A stretch of DNA of 64,000 nt from JAADEM01 sp965371855. GTDB taxonomy: Bacteria; Bacteroidota; Bacteroidia; Bacteroidales; Marinilabiliaceae. Under the pieces are notes generated by a model. The model searched no databases, was not told the DNA's origin, and saw nothing but the letters and a program-made list of their open reading frames with translations. Positions within the stretch are counted from its first letter, which is position 1. Each line of letters begins with the position of its first letter. Location of the stretch: positions 36,199 through 100,198 of the forward strand of contig CBDUZZ010000005.1 in assembly GCA_965371855.1 (NCBI GenBank), read 5' to 3'. This document shows positions 1-8,815 of this stretch, in pieces. The translations under genes and the position numbers were made by a program.

Positions 1-761
1 GTCCACCCTTCAAGTAATTTCACTTTACCCTCAACCTGATTGTCAGTATGATGAATGGCATTATCAAGATTTAATATATCCTGTATCTCATCCTTATAGT
101 TTTTCAGAATATCCATACCGTATTTAGCATATCCATCCAATCTGATATTCTGATCATCTATCTCCTTCTCAAGTCTTTTTATTTCTGTTTGCACCTCAGT
201 CAGTGAACTTTCAGGCAATCTTATCTCTTCAGCATCCAACTCAGGAACTTCCGCCCCCTCTTCCAGAAAAATAACAAAATAGGTATAGCCTACATCTTCA
301 GACACAATACCAATGTTATATTTATTTTCCCAGTCTGAATTATACTTACGAGCTGTACAATAATAAAACAGTGGAGTTATACCTGCCTCTTTCAGCTTTC
401 CCATGTCATCCCAAGAGAATTGTCCCCATGGTTCAAGCTGTCTCTGTTCTTTTCTCTTACTGCCTGTTTGCTGATAAAGTTGTTCAAGATTTATCTGAAC
501 ATTTTTAATCTCATCAACAAACTTAACTCCTTCACCGGGAATACTAATGTTTTTTTCAACATTCTCAACATTCCTCTTCTCCAGAAATTTTATCAGCTTG
601 TCAATCTCATTTATCTGCCTGAACTCTTCCTGCATTTTCTCTGTAGGTTCATCTTTACGTTCAATGATATGAACAACCCCTAACTCTTTAAGGTCAGACA
701 AAAAGTTACTATAATATTCATGATAAATCAGGAACGAGTATTTATACATTGGAATTATCAT
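1..761 (-). CDS. ntpI: V-type ATP synthase subunit I, N-terminal part (runs off left edge)
   Basis: This is the first ~253 codons of the large membrane stator subunit (a-subunit equivalent) that carries the ion half-channels of a V/A-type rotary ATPase. Only the cytoplasmic N-terminal half is inside the window: a charged, coiled-coil-rich stretch with no membrane segment yet, as the family shows before its C-terminal transmembrane domain. The start ATG overlaps the stop of subunit D in an ATGA arrangement (759-761), so the two are translationally coupled. Identity rests on position after subunit D plus the N-terminal pattern of conserved charged helices; the diagnostic membrane half and the expected subunit K would lie beyond base 1. 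Confidence 0.82.
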   Translation of the reverse strand, partial: MIIPMYKYSFLIYHEYYSNFLSDLKELGVVHIIERKDEPTEKMQEEFRQINEIDKLIKFLEKRNVENVEKNISIPGEGVKFVDEIKNVQINLEQLYQQTGSKRKEQRQLEPWGQFSWDDMGKLKEAGITPLFYYCTARKYNSDWENKYNIGIVSEDVGYTYFVIFLEEGAEVPELDAEEIRLPESSLTEVQTEIKRLEKEIDDQNIRLDGYAKYGMDILKNYKDEIQDILNLDNAIHHTDNQVEGKVKLLEGW

Positions 762-1363
762 GACTCAACCTCCTCCATTTGTTGTTGACGTGTTTTAACA
801 ATCTTCTGAGCCGATTTAGAGAGATTCTCCTCATCCTCAAGGAATCGTTTAATCTTTCTTATAGCCTCCTGATATCCGGGAATCTGAACTTTCTCATAAA
901 GATTAACTTTCTGAGTTGTCTTTTTCCTGGCAAAATCCAGCAAATCCATTTTTCGAAGATAAACCTCCCGCTCAATACCTATCCGGGCTAAATCTTCAAT
1001 CAAATTTATACCATCATAAAACCAAACCGGTTGATTAAATAAACTAAATTCCTTTATCTGAAATAGAACTTCTTTTAGCACCGGAGTTTGAACTCCGGCT
1101 ATTTTTTTAGCATCAAGATTTACATCGTCTATACTAATAAGTGAAGTATCAAACTCTCCCCACAATCGAACCATATGATCGTATTGAGTTATCATTTGTT
1201 GTAATTCCTTATCAAGAACCTTGGCCCGGTCTTTTGCACGTTTCACTTCCAGTCGCAATGCTGACTCTTTATTTTTAAGAGTAGGCAAAGCCCGTTCACG
1301 CATCTTGAGATTTTTATCAAGATGCTGAAGCGAAATCTTATTGTATTGAAATTTTATAGCCAC
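758..1363 (-). CDS. ntpD: V-type ATP synthase subunit D
   Basis: The 201-residue product is the central rotor stalk subunit that links the A3B3 catalytic head to the membrane ring. It has the family's typical length and is almost entirely long amphipathic helices: an N-terminal helix rich in Lys/Arg/Glu (about 10-70) and a matching C-terminal helix (about 150-200) that would form the antiparallel coiled coil. The start codon reads GTG; the following MAIKFQYNK-type opening matches the family. It lies between subunits B and I in the operon and its stop overlaps the start of I by four bases. The 137-bp spacer to subunit B is unusually long for this operon and carries a low-complexity repeat. Confidence 0.9.
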   Translation of the reverse strand: MAIKFQYNKISLQHLDKNLKMRERALPTLKNKESALRLEVKRAKDRAKVLDKELQQMITQYDHMVRLWGEFDTSLISIDDVNLDAKKIAGVQTPVLKEVLFQIKEFSLFNQPVWFYDGINLIEDLARIGIEREVYLRKMDLLDFARKKTTQKVNLYEKVQIPGYQEAIRKIKRFLEDEENLSKSAQKIVKTRQQQMEEVES

Positions 1364-1370
1364 GCTTTTG

Positions 1371-1431
1371 GATTTACGATTTATGATTTATGATATTTGG
1401 ATTTACGATATTTGGATTTATGATTTATGAT
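1371..1431. repeat. Low-complexity direct repeat inside the V-ATPase operon
   Basis: Imperfect tandem copies built from GATTTACGAT, GATTTATGAT and GATATTTG fill most of the spacer between subunits B and D. A related stretch sits at 1476-1500 (ACATCGTAAATCCTTACATC) and again downstream of pcm at 39116-39150. It does not encode anything and looks like replication-slippage spacer DNA that is shared between unrelated intergenic sites. Confidence 0.75.
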
Positions 1432-1500
1432 ACTCATTTTAATTTTATTTTTTTTATTTATAACATCCTAACATCCCCACATCGTAAATCCTTACATCCA

Positions 1501-2823
1501 TTAATCCTTTATCCAATATTCATCCATAAACTCTTGCTTAATACCCACTTCTGCTTTGGTAAAATACTCCATAAACAGTTTCCATGAAATATCCAACATC
1601 ATCTCTGTGTCTACATTCACATCTATAGCAAGTAGTTTGTCTGAATACTCTTTTGCAAAGTTCATTGTTCTCTCATCATAATCGGTAAGGTCGAAACCAT
1701 TTTCCATCTTTGTCCTTGCATTTGCAGCATCAGCATACAATCTGATTGCAGCATTCATAACCTGAGGATGGTCAGTACGGGTTTGTTTACCAATAACCAA
1801 CTGCTTAAGACGTGATAAACTACGGAATGGGTCAATAATTACTTTACCTATATCGGTGTCACGACGCAGGAACAACTGCCCTTCGGTGATATATCCTGTA
1901 TTATCAGGAATAGCATGTGTAATATCACCTCCCGAAAGTGTAGTTACTGCAATAATAGTGATAGAACCACCGGCAGGAAATTGTACAGCTTTCTCATAAA
2001 TACGAGCTAAATCGGAATATAGCGAACCCGGCATACTATCTTTCGAAGGTATTTGGTCCATCCTGTTTGACACAATACTTAATGCATCAGCAAAAAGTGT
2101 CATATCGGTTAACAATACCAATACTTTTTCATTCTTATCAACCGCAAAATATTCAGCAGCAGTAAGAGCCATGTCAGGTACGAGCAATCGCTCCACCGGA
2201 GGATTCTCGGTTGTATTTACAAAACTGATGATACGGTCAAGTGCTCCGGCATTATCAAAAACATTCTTAAAAAAGAGATAATCATCATTAGACAATCCCA
2301 TACCACCAAGAATAATTTTATCTGCTTCTGCTCTTAAAGCCACATTAGCCATAACCTGATTATAAGGCTGGTCAGGGTCAGCGAAGAATGGAATCTTCTG
2401 TCCTGTAACCAAAGAGTTATTCAGGTCGATACCGGCAATACCGGTAGCAATTAACTGTGATGGTTGTTTACGCCTTACCGGGTTTACTGATGGTGAACCG
2501 ATATCCCGAATTTCACCTTCTACTTCAGGCCCCCCGTCAATAGGTTCACCGTAAGCATTGAAGAAACGCCCTGCCAACTGATCACTAACCTTTAGTCGTG
2601 GCGGATGCCCCATAAAGATAACTTCAGCATTTGTGGGTATTCCCTCGGTACCGGAAAACACCTGCAATGTAACATTCTCACCAATAATCTTCACCACCTG
2701 CCCCAGTCGCCCATGTATCATGGCTATCTCATCATAGCCAATCCCCTGTGCTTTTAATTGAACAGTAGCTTTAGTGATATTGGTGATTTTTGCATATACT
2801 TTTTGAAACGCTTGTTTTTCCAT
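1501..2823 (-). CDS. ntpB: V-type ATP synthase subunit B
   Basis: The product (about 440 residues) is the non-catalytic nucleotide-binding subunit of the A3B3 head. It keeps the family fold landmarks: N-terminal barrel (about 1-70), central domain with LIATGIAGIDLNNSLVTGQK, and the LLTDMTLFADALS stretch, while lacking a canonical GxxxxGKT P-loop, as expected for B rather than A. A TTG at 2841 would add six residues, but the ATG at 2823 opens directly with the family-like EKQAFQKVY, so I prefer it. It follows subunit A by 27 bases and precedes subunit D. Confidence 0.95.
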   Translation of the reverse strand: MEKQAFQKVYAKITNITKATVQLKAQGIGYDEIAMIHGRLGQVVKIIGENVTLQVFSGTEGIPTNAEVIFMGHPPRLKVSDQLAGRFFNAYGEPIDGGPEVEGEIRDIGSPSVNPVRRKQPSQLIATGIAGIDLNNSLVTGQKIPFFADPDQPYNQVMANVALRAEADKIILGGMGLSNDDYLFFKNVFDNAGALDRIISFVNTTENPPVERLLVPDMALTAAEYFAVDKNEKVLVLLTDMTLFADALSIVSNRMDQIPSKDSMPGSLYSDLARIYEKAVQFPAGGSITIIAVTTLSGGDITHAIPDNTGYITEGQLFLRRDTDIGKVIIDPFRSLSRLKQLVIGKQTRTDHPQVMNAAIRLYADAANARTKMENGFDLTDYDERTMNFAKEYSDKLLAIDVNVDTEMMLDISWKLFMEYFTKAEVGIKQEFMDEYWIKD

Positions 2824-2850
2824 GAATTTATATTTTTCCAAAAACGATTC

Positions 2851-4620
2851 TTAATTTTTCAATTTCTCACTGTACATCTCTTCCAGTTCAGCTTCATATT
2901 TTTTAAACTTATCCGATTTATACTCTGAATAGTTTATCTGCTTAAACAAGTTTATGATATTCTTAAAAAAATTCTGAACATCTTCAAAATGTTTAAAATC
3001 AAACTTTTTTTCTGTTACATCAAGAATTTTAAACAACATATATTCCTGACGTTCCATTGAAGTAGAACGGTCTATACTATCAAACGCATCCTGCTGAAGA
3101 ATTACAAAATCGATAAGTTCCGACTTCCAAAAACGTTCGTGAAAATCGATAAGAACTCCGTCATCACCAAGAATATTAATTTGTTCTTGTGCTTCTCGGC
3201 CCCTTAAAAGGATATCTTTTGCAGCAATAACACCGTCAAGCCATTTATCACTAACATTTTCAGCATAGAATTTCTGCATTTCAGGATATTCGAGATATTT
3301 AGAATAGCTGTCAATCGAGTCGATAGCAGGGTAACGTTTACTGTCGGCACGTGCCTGTGATAAACCATAGAAACAACGAGCAGCTTTACGTGTTGATTCG
3401 GTAACAGGCTCTTTCAGATTACCTCCTGCAGGCGAAACAGTACCAAGAAATGTAATAGAACCGGCTTGACCGTTATTAAGGTACACATAACCTGCCCGTG
3501 AATAAAAATTCGATATGATTGCTGAAAGATCCACAGGGAAAGCATCCTGACCGGGCAACTCTTCCAAACGATTCGACATCTCTCGAAGTGCCTGAGCCCA
3601 ACGTGATGTAGAGTCGGCCATTAGTAGTACACCCAGACCCATGGCTCTGTAATACTCACTGATAGCCATAGCAGTATAAACTGAGGCCTCGCGGGCAGCT
3701 ACCGGCATATTTGAAGTATTAGCAATTATGGTAGTACGCTCCATTAGTTTTCGTCCTGTACGCGGGTCATCAAGTTCAGGAAACTCTGCAAAAATCTCCA
3801 CCACCTCATTGGCACGTTCTCCACATGCTGCAATAACTACAATATCTGCTTCAGCCTGCTTTGAAATAGCATGCTGCAATACCGTTTTACCAGTACCAAA
3901 AGGCCCGGGAATAAAACCGGTTCCACCTACTGCAAGAGGATTTAGAGTATCAATAACCCGAACACCCGTTTCAAGAGGTTTAAATGGTCTGGGTTTTTCA
4001 ACATAAGCTTTTACAGCCACCTTTACAGGCCATTTTTGCACCATAGTAACTGAAACGTCATTACCTTTACTATCAACCAACACAGCTATTTCGTCATCAA
4101 CCTTGTACTGCCCCTCTTTAACAACGCTTTTTACGGTATATGTGCCTTCAAATTTAAAGGGTACCATAATTTTATGAGGCATCTCATTTTCATTTACCTC
4201 TCCCAACCAGTCACCGGCAATTACAGCGTCATCTTTTTTGGCAATAGGTTTAAAATCCCATAATTTTTCTCGGTTTAACGGGTCTGTATAATCTCCTCTT
4301 TTCAGGAAGATTCCTTCCATTTTATCGAGATCGTTTTGCAATCCGTCATAGTTACGTGAAAGGATACCAGGCCCGAGAGTAACCTCAAGCATGTGTCCTG
4401 CAAAATTAGTTTCAGCACCAATCTTAAGTCCACGTGTACTTTCAAACACCTGTACATAAACATTCTCACCAAGGATTTTAATAACCTCAGCCATCAGGTC
4501 TGCTTCCTGATGTTTTATAAAACATATCTCATTTTGGGCTACCGGTCCGTCAACTTCAATAATGACCAGGTTTGCAATAATTCCGGTAACTTTTCCGGTT
4601 GTCTTATTTTTTTGTTCCAT
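2851..4620 (-). CDS. ntpA: V-type ATP synthase catalytic subunit A
   Basis: The 589-residue protein is the catalytic ATP-binding subunit of the V/A-type rotary ATPase, acting on the cytoplasmic side of the inner membrane. Visible features are the N-terminal barrel (about 1-75), the inserted non-homologous region (about 115-190), the P-loop GPFGTGKT at 239-246 and the LLMADSTSRWAQALRE segment at 332-347. The P-loop has Thr where many relatives have Ser (GPFGSGKT), a mild substitution. Its start overlaps the end of the DUF2764 gene by 17 bases, consistent with one transcript. Direction of work (ATP synthesis or ion pumping) cannot be told from this sequence. Confidence 0.97.
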   Translation of the reverse strand: MEQKNKTTGKVTGIIANLVIIEVDGPVAQNEICFIKHQEADLMAEVIKILGENVYVQVFESTRGLKIGAETNFAGHMLEVTLGPGILSRNYDGLQNDLDKMEGIFLKRGDYTDPLNREKLWDFKPIAKKDDAVIAGDWLGEVNENEMPHKIMVPFKFEGTYTVKSVVKEGQYKVDDEIAVLVDSKGNDVSVTMVQKWPVKVAVKAYVEKPRPFKPLETGVRVIDTLNPLAVGGTGFIPGPFGTGKTVLQHAISKQAEADIVVIAACGERANEVVEIFAEFPELDDPRTGRKLMERTTIIANTSNMPVAAREASVYTAMAISEYYRAMGLGVLLMADSTSRWAQALREMSNRLEELPGQDAFPVDLSAIISNFYSRAGYVYLNNGQAGSITFLGTVSPAGGNLKEPVTESTRKAARCFYGLSQARADSKRYPAIDSIDSYSKYLEYPEMQKFYAENVSDKWLDGVIAAKDILLRGREAQEQINILGDDGVLIDFHERFWKSELIDFVILQQDAFDSIDRSTSMERQEYMLFKILDVTEKKFDFKHFEDVQNFFKNIINLFKQINYSEYKSDKFKKYEAELEEMYSEKLKN

Positions 4621-5467
4621 GGCTTAATATAAATTCTTCAGGAAATTCGTAACTATTTTCCATATCAGTTATTAATTGTTTAAATAATTTCCTACCTATT
4701 TCTTCATCAAGGCTAATCCAGCGCTCCACAATAAAAACTTTAACTACAAAGGCCAGCACTTTCTCAATAGAAAAATAATTAAAAAAAGTGGATTCATCTA
4801 AAAACTGCCAACGCATCATGTCAAGTTTTATTTCCCTGTCTAAAAGATTAGGTATTTCATGTAATTGTATAATTGATTCCAGATTATCAATATCATTAGT
4901 AAGTCCAAAATCCCTTGCCCTGCTTTTTTTAAGGGCGTGTTCAATGTCTCCCTCACCAATAATATCAGCAGATATATCCATGTCGAACTTCCGTCCGTTA
5001 AGAGCAGTAAGTACATTTCTCAGGTTTAATTCATGCCGGGTATAATCACTCAGAAATTGATTGCCGAATTGTTGGAGATACTCATAATAATCGTTAGTAA
5101 GCTTTCGTTGGGCGTTCACTTTTAAAGCCTTCTCCTCAGCTTCAAAAAAGCCATCCAGAAAATCAACTATATAAACCGGCATGCTAATGTTTTCAGCTAG
5201 TTCAAATGTCTTTTTATCTGTAACCTCTTCTATCTCTTCAGCGGTAAAAATTCCATGATTATCATATACCGGCTCCTTATCATAGAGCCTGCTTAAAATA
5301 TTAAGATGATCAAATGGTAGAAAGAATAAGTTCACAAGTTTAAAATCCTGCGGATGTATATCTTCCAGCAACAACTCCCTGAATGCGATGGAAGAGAACG
5401 CCAATTTACGTTCTTCCATAATCAAATCAGGTAACCCTGCAACGAGACAATAATAGTTTCTAACCAT
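4604..5467 (-). CDS. DUF2764 protein, likely the subunit C counterpart of the V-ATPase
   Basis: This 287-residue, mostly helical protein is a DUF2764 family member. In Bacteroidetes and Chlamydiae the family occupies the place in V-type ATPase operons where subunit C (the socket between rotor stalk and membrane ring) is found in other bacteria and archaea; no separate subunit C or F is seen here. A TTG at 5482 would extend the frame by five residues, but the ATG at 5467 lies one base after the subunit E stop and opens with VRNYYCLVAGLPDL, a family-like start. Function as subunit C is inferred from synteny. Confidence 0.82.
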   Translation of the reverse strand: MVRNYYCLVAGLPDLIMEERKLAFSSIAFRELLLEDIHPQDFKLVNLFFLPFDHLNILSRLYDKEPVYDNHGIFTAEEIEEVTDKKTFELAENISMPVYIVDFLDGFFEAEEKALKVNAQRKLTNDYYEYLQQFGNQFLSDYTRHELNLRNVLTALNGRKFDMDISADIIGEGDIEHALKKSRARDFGLTNDIDNLESIIQLHEIPNLLDREIKLDMMRWQFLDESTFFNYFSIEKVLAFVVKVFIVERWISLDEEIGRKLFKQLITDMENSYEFPEEFILSHGTKK

Positions 5468-5468
5468 C

Positions 5469-6080
5469 TTATTTATTCTCAAATAACAATTCTACTGATT
5501 TAGGGCGCAGGTAGGCTTTGAAAAAATTATTAAAATCTTCTTCAGTAAAACTGATAATGTAACTATTGTCTTTAGGACCAACCCTAAATCCACCAACAAG
5601 ACTCTTGTCAAATTTAACCTCAACACCATTATTAATTTCTGCAGCAAGACTATTTTTAAAAAACGTTTCAAGCTCTTTTTGATCCTTAGCAGGAAGAACA
5701 ACGCCAAGGTCAAAATCACCGGTTTTTGTCCAACCCGTAACAACAGTGAGAATAATACTTTGCAAATACTTTTTATCACCAAAAACCTCTTTCATTGTAG
5801 GTTCTACAACATTTAATGTAATAAGACCTGACACTTGTTGTTTCAAAGCACTTAAAGCCTGTGATGATGCCAGCTTCATTTCTGCCTGCATGTTTCTGTT
5901 AAACTCTTCGGCTTTTTTTTCTGCATTCTTAATTTTGTTATCTGCTTCAGTGTTAGCATTGGCTATTATCTCTTCAGCCTCTTTTTTAGCCGTTACCAAT
6001 ATGGCCCCGGCTTCTTCGTTGGCCTTCTGAATGCCCTCATTATAAATCTTATCAGTTAATTCCTGAAGTTTAGTATGCAT
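5469..6080 (-). CDS. ntpE: V-type ATP synthase subunit E
   Basis: The 203-residue product is the peripheral stator stalk subunit that tethers the catalytic head. Residues 1-80 are a long Ala/Lys/Glu-rich helix with heptad spacing (for example EEAEEIIANANTEADNK-like runs), followed by a globular C-terminal head-binding domain with the GGFRVGPKDNSYIISF segment near 165-180. It is the first gene of the ATPase operon in this window and is directly followed by DUF2764, one base after its stop. The 140-bp gap upstream contains no gene. Confidence 0.88.
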   Translation of the reverse strand: MHTKLQELTDKIYNEGIQKANEEAGAILVTAKKEAEEIIANANTEADNKIKNAEKKAEEFNRNMQAEMKLASSQALSALKQQVSGLITLNVVEPTMKEVFGDKKYLQSIILTVVTGWTKTGDFDLGVVLPAKDQKELETFFKNSLAAEINNGVEVKFDKSLVGGFRVGPKDNSYIISFTEEDFNNFFKAYLRPKSVELLFENK

Positions 6081-6221
6081 AACTCTACTATATTAATTTA
6101 TGATCAACTCAAAAAATAAAAAATTCAAGTGGGATAAAAATAGACTATTATTATTTATAATACAACCATATTTCATGGTATAAACAATATTTTGTTAGAA
6201 AAAGTTCAATAAGGTTCTTTG

Positions 6222-6705
6222 TTATTTCCAATCCAACAATCGTTGTTCACCTTTAAGACTTCTTACTGTTGTGGCATCGTAAGTGATTTCCAAAACACCT
6301 TTATAACTTTCTTGATTATCTCTAACTGCAAAATACTGTATATAAACAAATTTACCCTGAATGTTTATCCAAAAATTAGCTTCGTTACGTTCTATTAGTT
6401 CTTTAAAATGGCTGTTTTCTTTTAGGAAAGTTATGTACAGGATGTCCTGCCGGAAATGAGCTCAAATCTTTTTGAGGAATCTTAGTTTCTATAACTTTAA
6501 AGATTTCACTTTCAATAACAGAGTGTTGATTGGTGTCGCTAAACACTCCCTCTTCATCTAATTGCAGTGCAATATCCGATACTTCTTCGGCAGTTATTTC
6601 AGGAATATTATCTATAAACACTTTTATAAGTTTGTCAGCCTCCTCTATTTCATTTTTTGCCAACAAAGTCATTATCAGTTTAAGTAATTCTTTTTTATTT
6701 CTCAT
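6222..6705 (-). pseudogene. DUF438 (PAS/hemerythrin-type) gene, frameshifted and internally deleted
   Basis: The upstream part (6403-6705) reads as a 100-residue DUF438 N-terminal domain ending in SFPAGHPVHNF, the family's conserved GHPVH motif. There the frame breaks at a TTTCCTAAAA run: dropping one T continues as HNFLKENSHFKELIE, then jumps directly to NFWINIQGKFVYIQYFAVRD and EITYDATTVRSLKGE, the closing strands of the PAS domain that ends full DUF438 proteins, with a stop at 6222. Full-length relatives run to several hundred residues with a hemerythrin-like domain between these parts, so both a one-base frameshift and a large internal deletion are visible. Probably non-functional. Confidence 0.75.
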
Positions 6706-6820
6706 TATATTTTTATTTAAGTAATCTTTATAAAGAACATTTAATATCTTAAGATTGTTTCTTACAACAAATAAATAAAATTGAAAATCCTGTAATAACT
6801 TGTTTTAAGTAAATTTCAGG

Positions 6821-8098
6821 TTAAGAATTAATCGAAGTATAAATCTCTTCGGCTTTTTCAAAAGCTTTTTCTATTTTCAGGATTAAATCTCCCGGATTTT
6901 CCAGACCAATACTCAAACGTACCAGAGATGGCGATATACCTAAATGCTCACAGTCTTCTTCCGACACATCCACATGTGTCATTGTTGCAGGATGTTCTGC
7001 CAGGCTCTCTGTAGATCCCAGGCTAACAGCTAATTTAAACAATTCTAGATTATTTAAAAAGGCAAACGCTTCTTTCTCTCCACCTTTTATCTCAAAAGCA
7101 ATCATTGACCCTGAAGCTTCACACTGTTTTTTATATATCTTCTCCTGCCCTGAGCCAGATTCTAACAGACCCAGATAATGAAGCTTATCAACCATAGCAT
7201 GAGTTGATAAATATTGTGCAACCTCCATTGCGCTTTTTGTCTGTTGCTCCATCCTAACTTTTAGGGTCTCCAAACTACGCATAATCAACCATGATGAATT
7301 GGGATCGAGCTGGCTTCCAAAGAATGTTCTCATTGCTTTTATCTGACCTACTAATTTATCACTACCAACACATGCTCCGGCAATAACATCGCTATGACCA
7401 CCTATAAATTTAGTTGCTGAATATATAACCAAGTCGGCACCAAATTTCATTGGGTGATGAAAAACCGGCCCTAAAAAGGTATTGTCAACAACCATCAAAC
7501 ATTTCTTATCTGCTCCAGTGAAACCATCAGACATATGTCTAACCATATCCAGGTCTACCAATGAGTTTGTAGGATTACCCGGAGTTTCAATATATATCAT
7601 AGATGGTTTTTTACCGGGAGCTTCCCGTTCTATCTTTTTCAATATGTCCAGTTCTTCATCTCCCGGAAAAAATTTCACCACCTTCACACCAAAAGAAGGC
7701 AATACATGATTAAAAAAGTGGTCGGTACCACCATAAACAGGTGATGCATAAACAAACAAATCATCCGGACGAATAAATGTAAAAACAGTAGTACTTATGG
7801 CTCCCATACCACTGCTAAAGAAAGCTCCTTTTTCTGCATTGTCCCAAACTGCAAGTCTCTGTTCCAGGATATTCATATTTGGATTATCTACCCTGCTATA
7901 TATCATACCTAACTCCTCACCCTCCCTCTTCTCTCTTATTCCGTATGCAATCTCAAAGAATGCTTTTCCTTCTTCAGCTGAATTAAATGCAAATGTGGAG
8001 GTTTGAAATATTGGACACTTTACAGCTCTTTGGTGATCTTTTGATGAATAGCCCAATGACATCATATAACTTTCCGGTGACATTTTTCTGTTTTTCAT
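6821..8098 (-). CDS. Cys/Met metabolism PLP-dependent lyase (methionine gamma-lyase-like)
   Basis: This is a fold-type I PLP enzyme of the Cys/Met metabolism family, 425 residues from the ATG at 8098 (a TTG at 8116 would add six). The PLP lysine sits in YSATKFIGGHSD near residue 230, and the cofactor-binding segments SSGMGAIS and YIETPGNPTNS are present. Members cleave or form C-S bonds (methionine gamma-lyase, cystathionine gamma-synthase or lyase, homocysteine or sulfhydrylase types). The divergent Lrp gene next door resembles the mdeA-mdeR arrangement of methionine gamma-lyase in Pseudomonas, so catabolic methionine cleavage is the favoured reading. Substrate cannot be fixed from sequence alone. 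Confidence 0.85.
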   Translation of the reverse strand: MKNRKMSPESYMMSLGYSSKDHQRAVKCPIFQTSTFAFNSAEEGKAFFEIAYGIREKREGEELGMIYSRVDNPNMNILEQRLAVWDNAEKGAFFSSGMGAISTTVFTFIRPDDLFVYASPVYGGTDHFFNHVLPSFGVKVVKFFPGDEELDILKKIEREAPGKKPSMIYIETPGNPTNSLVDLDMVRHMSDGFTGADKKCLMVVDNTFLGPVFHHPMKFGADLVIYSATKFIGGHSDVIAGACVGSDKLVGQIKAMRTFFGSQLDPNSSWLIMRSLETLKVRMEQQTKSAMEVAQYLSTHAMVDKLHYLGLLESGSGQEKIYKKQCEASGSMIAFEIKGGEKEAFAFLNNLELFKLAVSLGSTESLAEHPATMTHVDVSEEDCEHLGISPSLVRLSIGLENPGDLILKIEKAFEKAEEIYTSINS

Positions 8099-8116
8099 AA
8101 CCTTATAGTTTAACAA

Positions 8117-8314
8117 GTTTAAAGTAGAAAGCCCATAAAGTCGTTCTGTTTGTACTTTTTAGATCTAACTATTCTCACATCAAAATTACAACATATTAGG
8201 TTTATTTTCTTGTAGATTCTACTTTATTGGTATATTTTTCTTTATTTTGTATATTTACCAGTTATTAATTTACTTGCAGGTCATTCAATAGCTTACAAAC
8301 AGAAAATCATTCTA
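8117..8314. promoter_or_regulatory. Divergent control region between the PLP lyase and the Lrp regulator
   Basis: A 198-bp AT-rich spacer separates the two divergent start codons. It must hold promoters for both genes and, by analogy with other Lrp pairs, Lrp binding sites. A TTTTGTATATTTACC stretch at about 8247-8261 resembles a degenerate Bacteroidetes -7 box on the plus strand. No clear operator palindrome was identified. Confidence 0.4.
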
Positions 8315-8785
8315 ATGGAAATAAAACTGGATAAAACAGACAAAAAGCTTTTAACACTTTTACAGCAGGATGCCAAACTGACAACCAAACAACTGGCACA
8401 TCATCTTGAGCTAACCGTTACTCCTGTATTTGAGCGAATCAAAAAACTTGAGAAGCAGGGTGTTATATCTAAATATGTTGCATTACTTGACAAAGAGAAG
8501 ATTGGTTTGAAACTTATCGCTTTCTGCAACGTTTCTATAAAAGAACACTCAAGGGAGTACATTTATCATTTTGAATCACAAATAACAAAATTTTCTGAAG
8601 TGATGGAGTGTTATCATATTGCCGGGATGCATGATTATATGTTGAAAATAGTTACCAAAAATATGGATTCATACCATGATTTCATATATAATAAACTTGC
8701 AACTATAGAAAACATAGGGAATGTACGCAGCTCCTTTGTTATGAATGAACTTAAAAACAGTACCGTTCACCAGTTAATACAATAA
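8315..8785 (+). CDS. Lrp/AsnC family transcriptional regulator
   Basis: The 156-residue protein has the standard two-domain layout: an N-terminal winged helix-turn-helix (about 5-60, with TTKQLAHHLELTVTPVFERI as the recognition region) and a C-terminal RAM/AsnC effector-binding domain (about 65-145). Such proteins form octamers and respond to amino acids. Its divergent placement against the Cys/Met PLP enzyme suggests it controls that gene in response to a sulfur or branched-chain amino acid; that is inference. It converges on the sensor kinase at 8816. Confidence 0.93.
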   Translation: MEIKLDKTDKKLLTLLQQDAKLTTKQLAHHLELTVTPVFERIKKLEKQGVISKYVALLDKEKIGLKLIAFCNVSIKEHSREYIYHFESQITKFSEVMECYHIAGMHDYMLKIVTKNMDSYHDFIYNKLATIENIGNVRSSFVMNELKNSTVHQLIQ

Positions 8786-8815
8786 AATTTAATTACTTTA
8801 AGCATCTGAATATAT

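Noticed and set aside
3728..4006. 92-codon plus-strand frame opposite ntpA
   Set aside because: It lies antisense inside the catalytic subunit gene, mirrors its conserved P-loop region and has no independent support.
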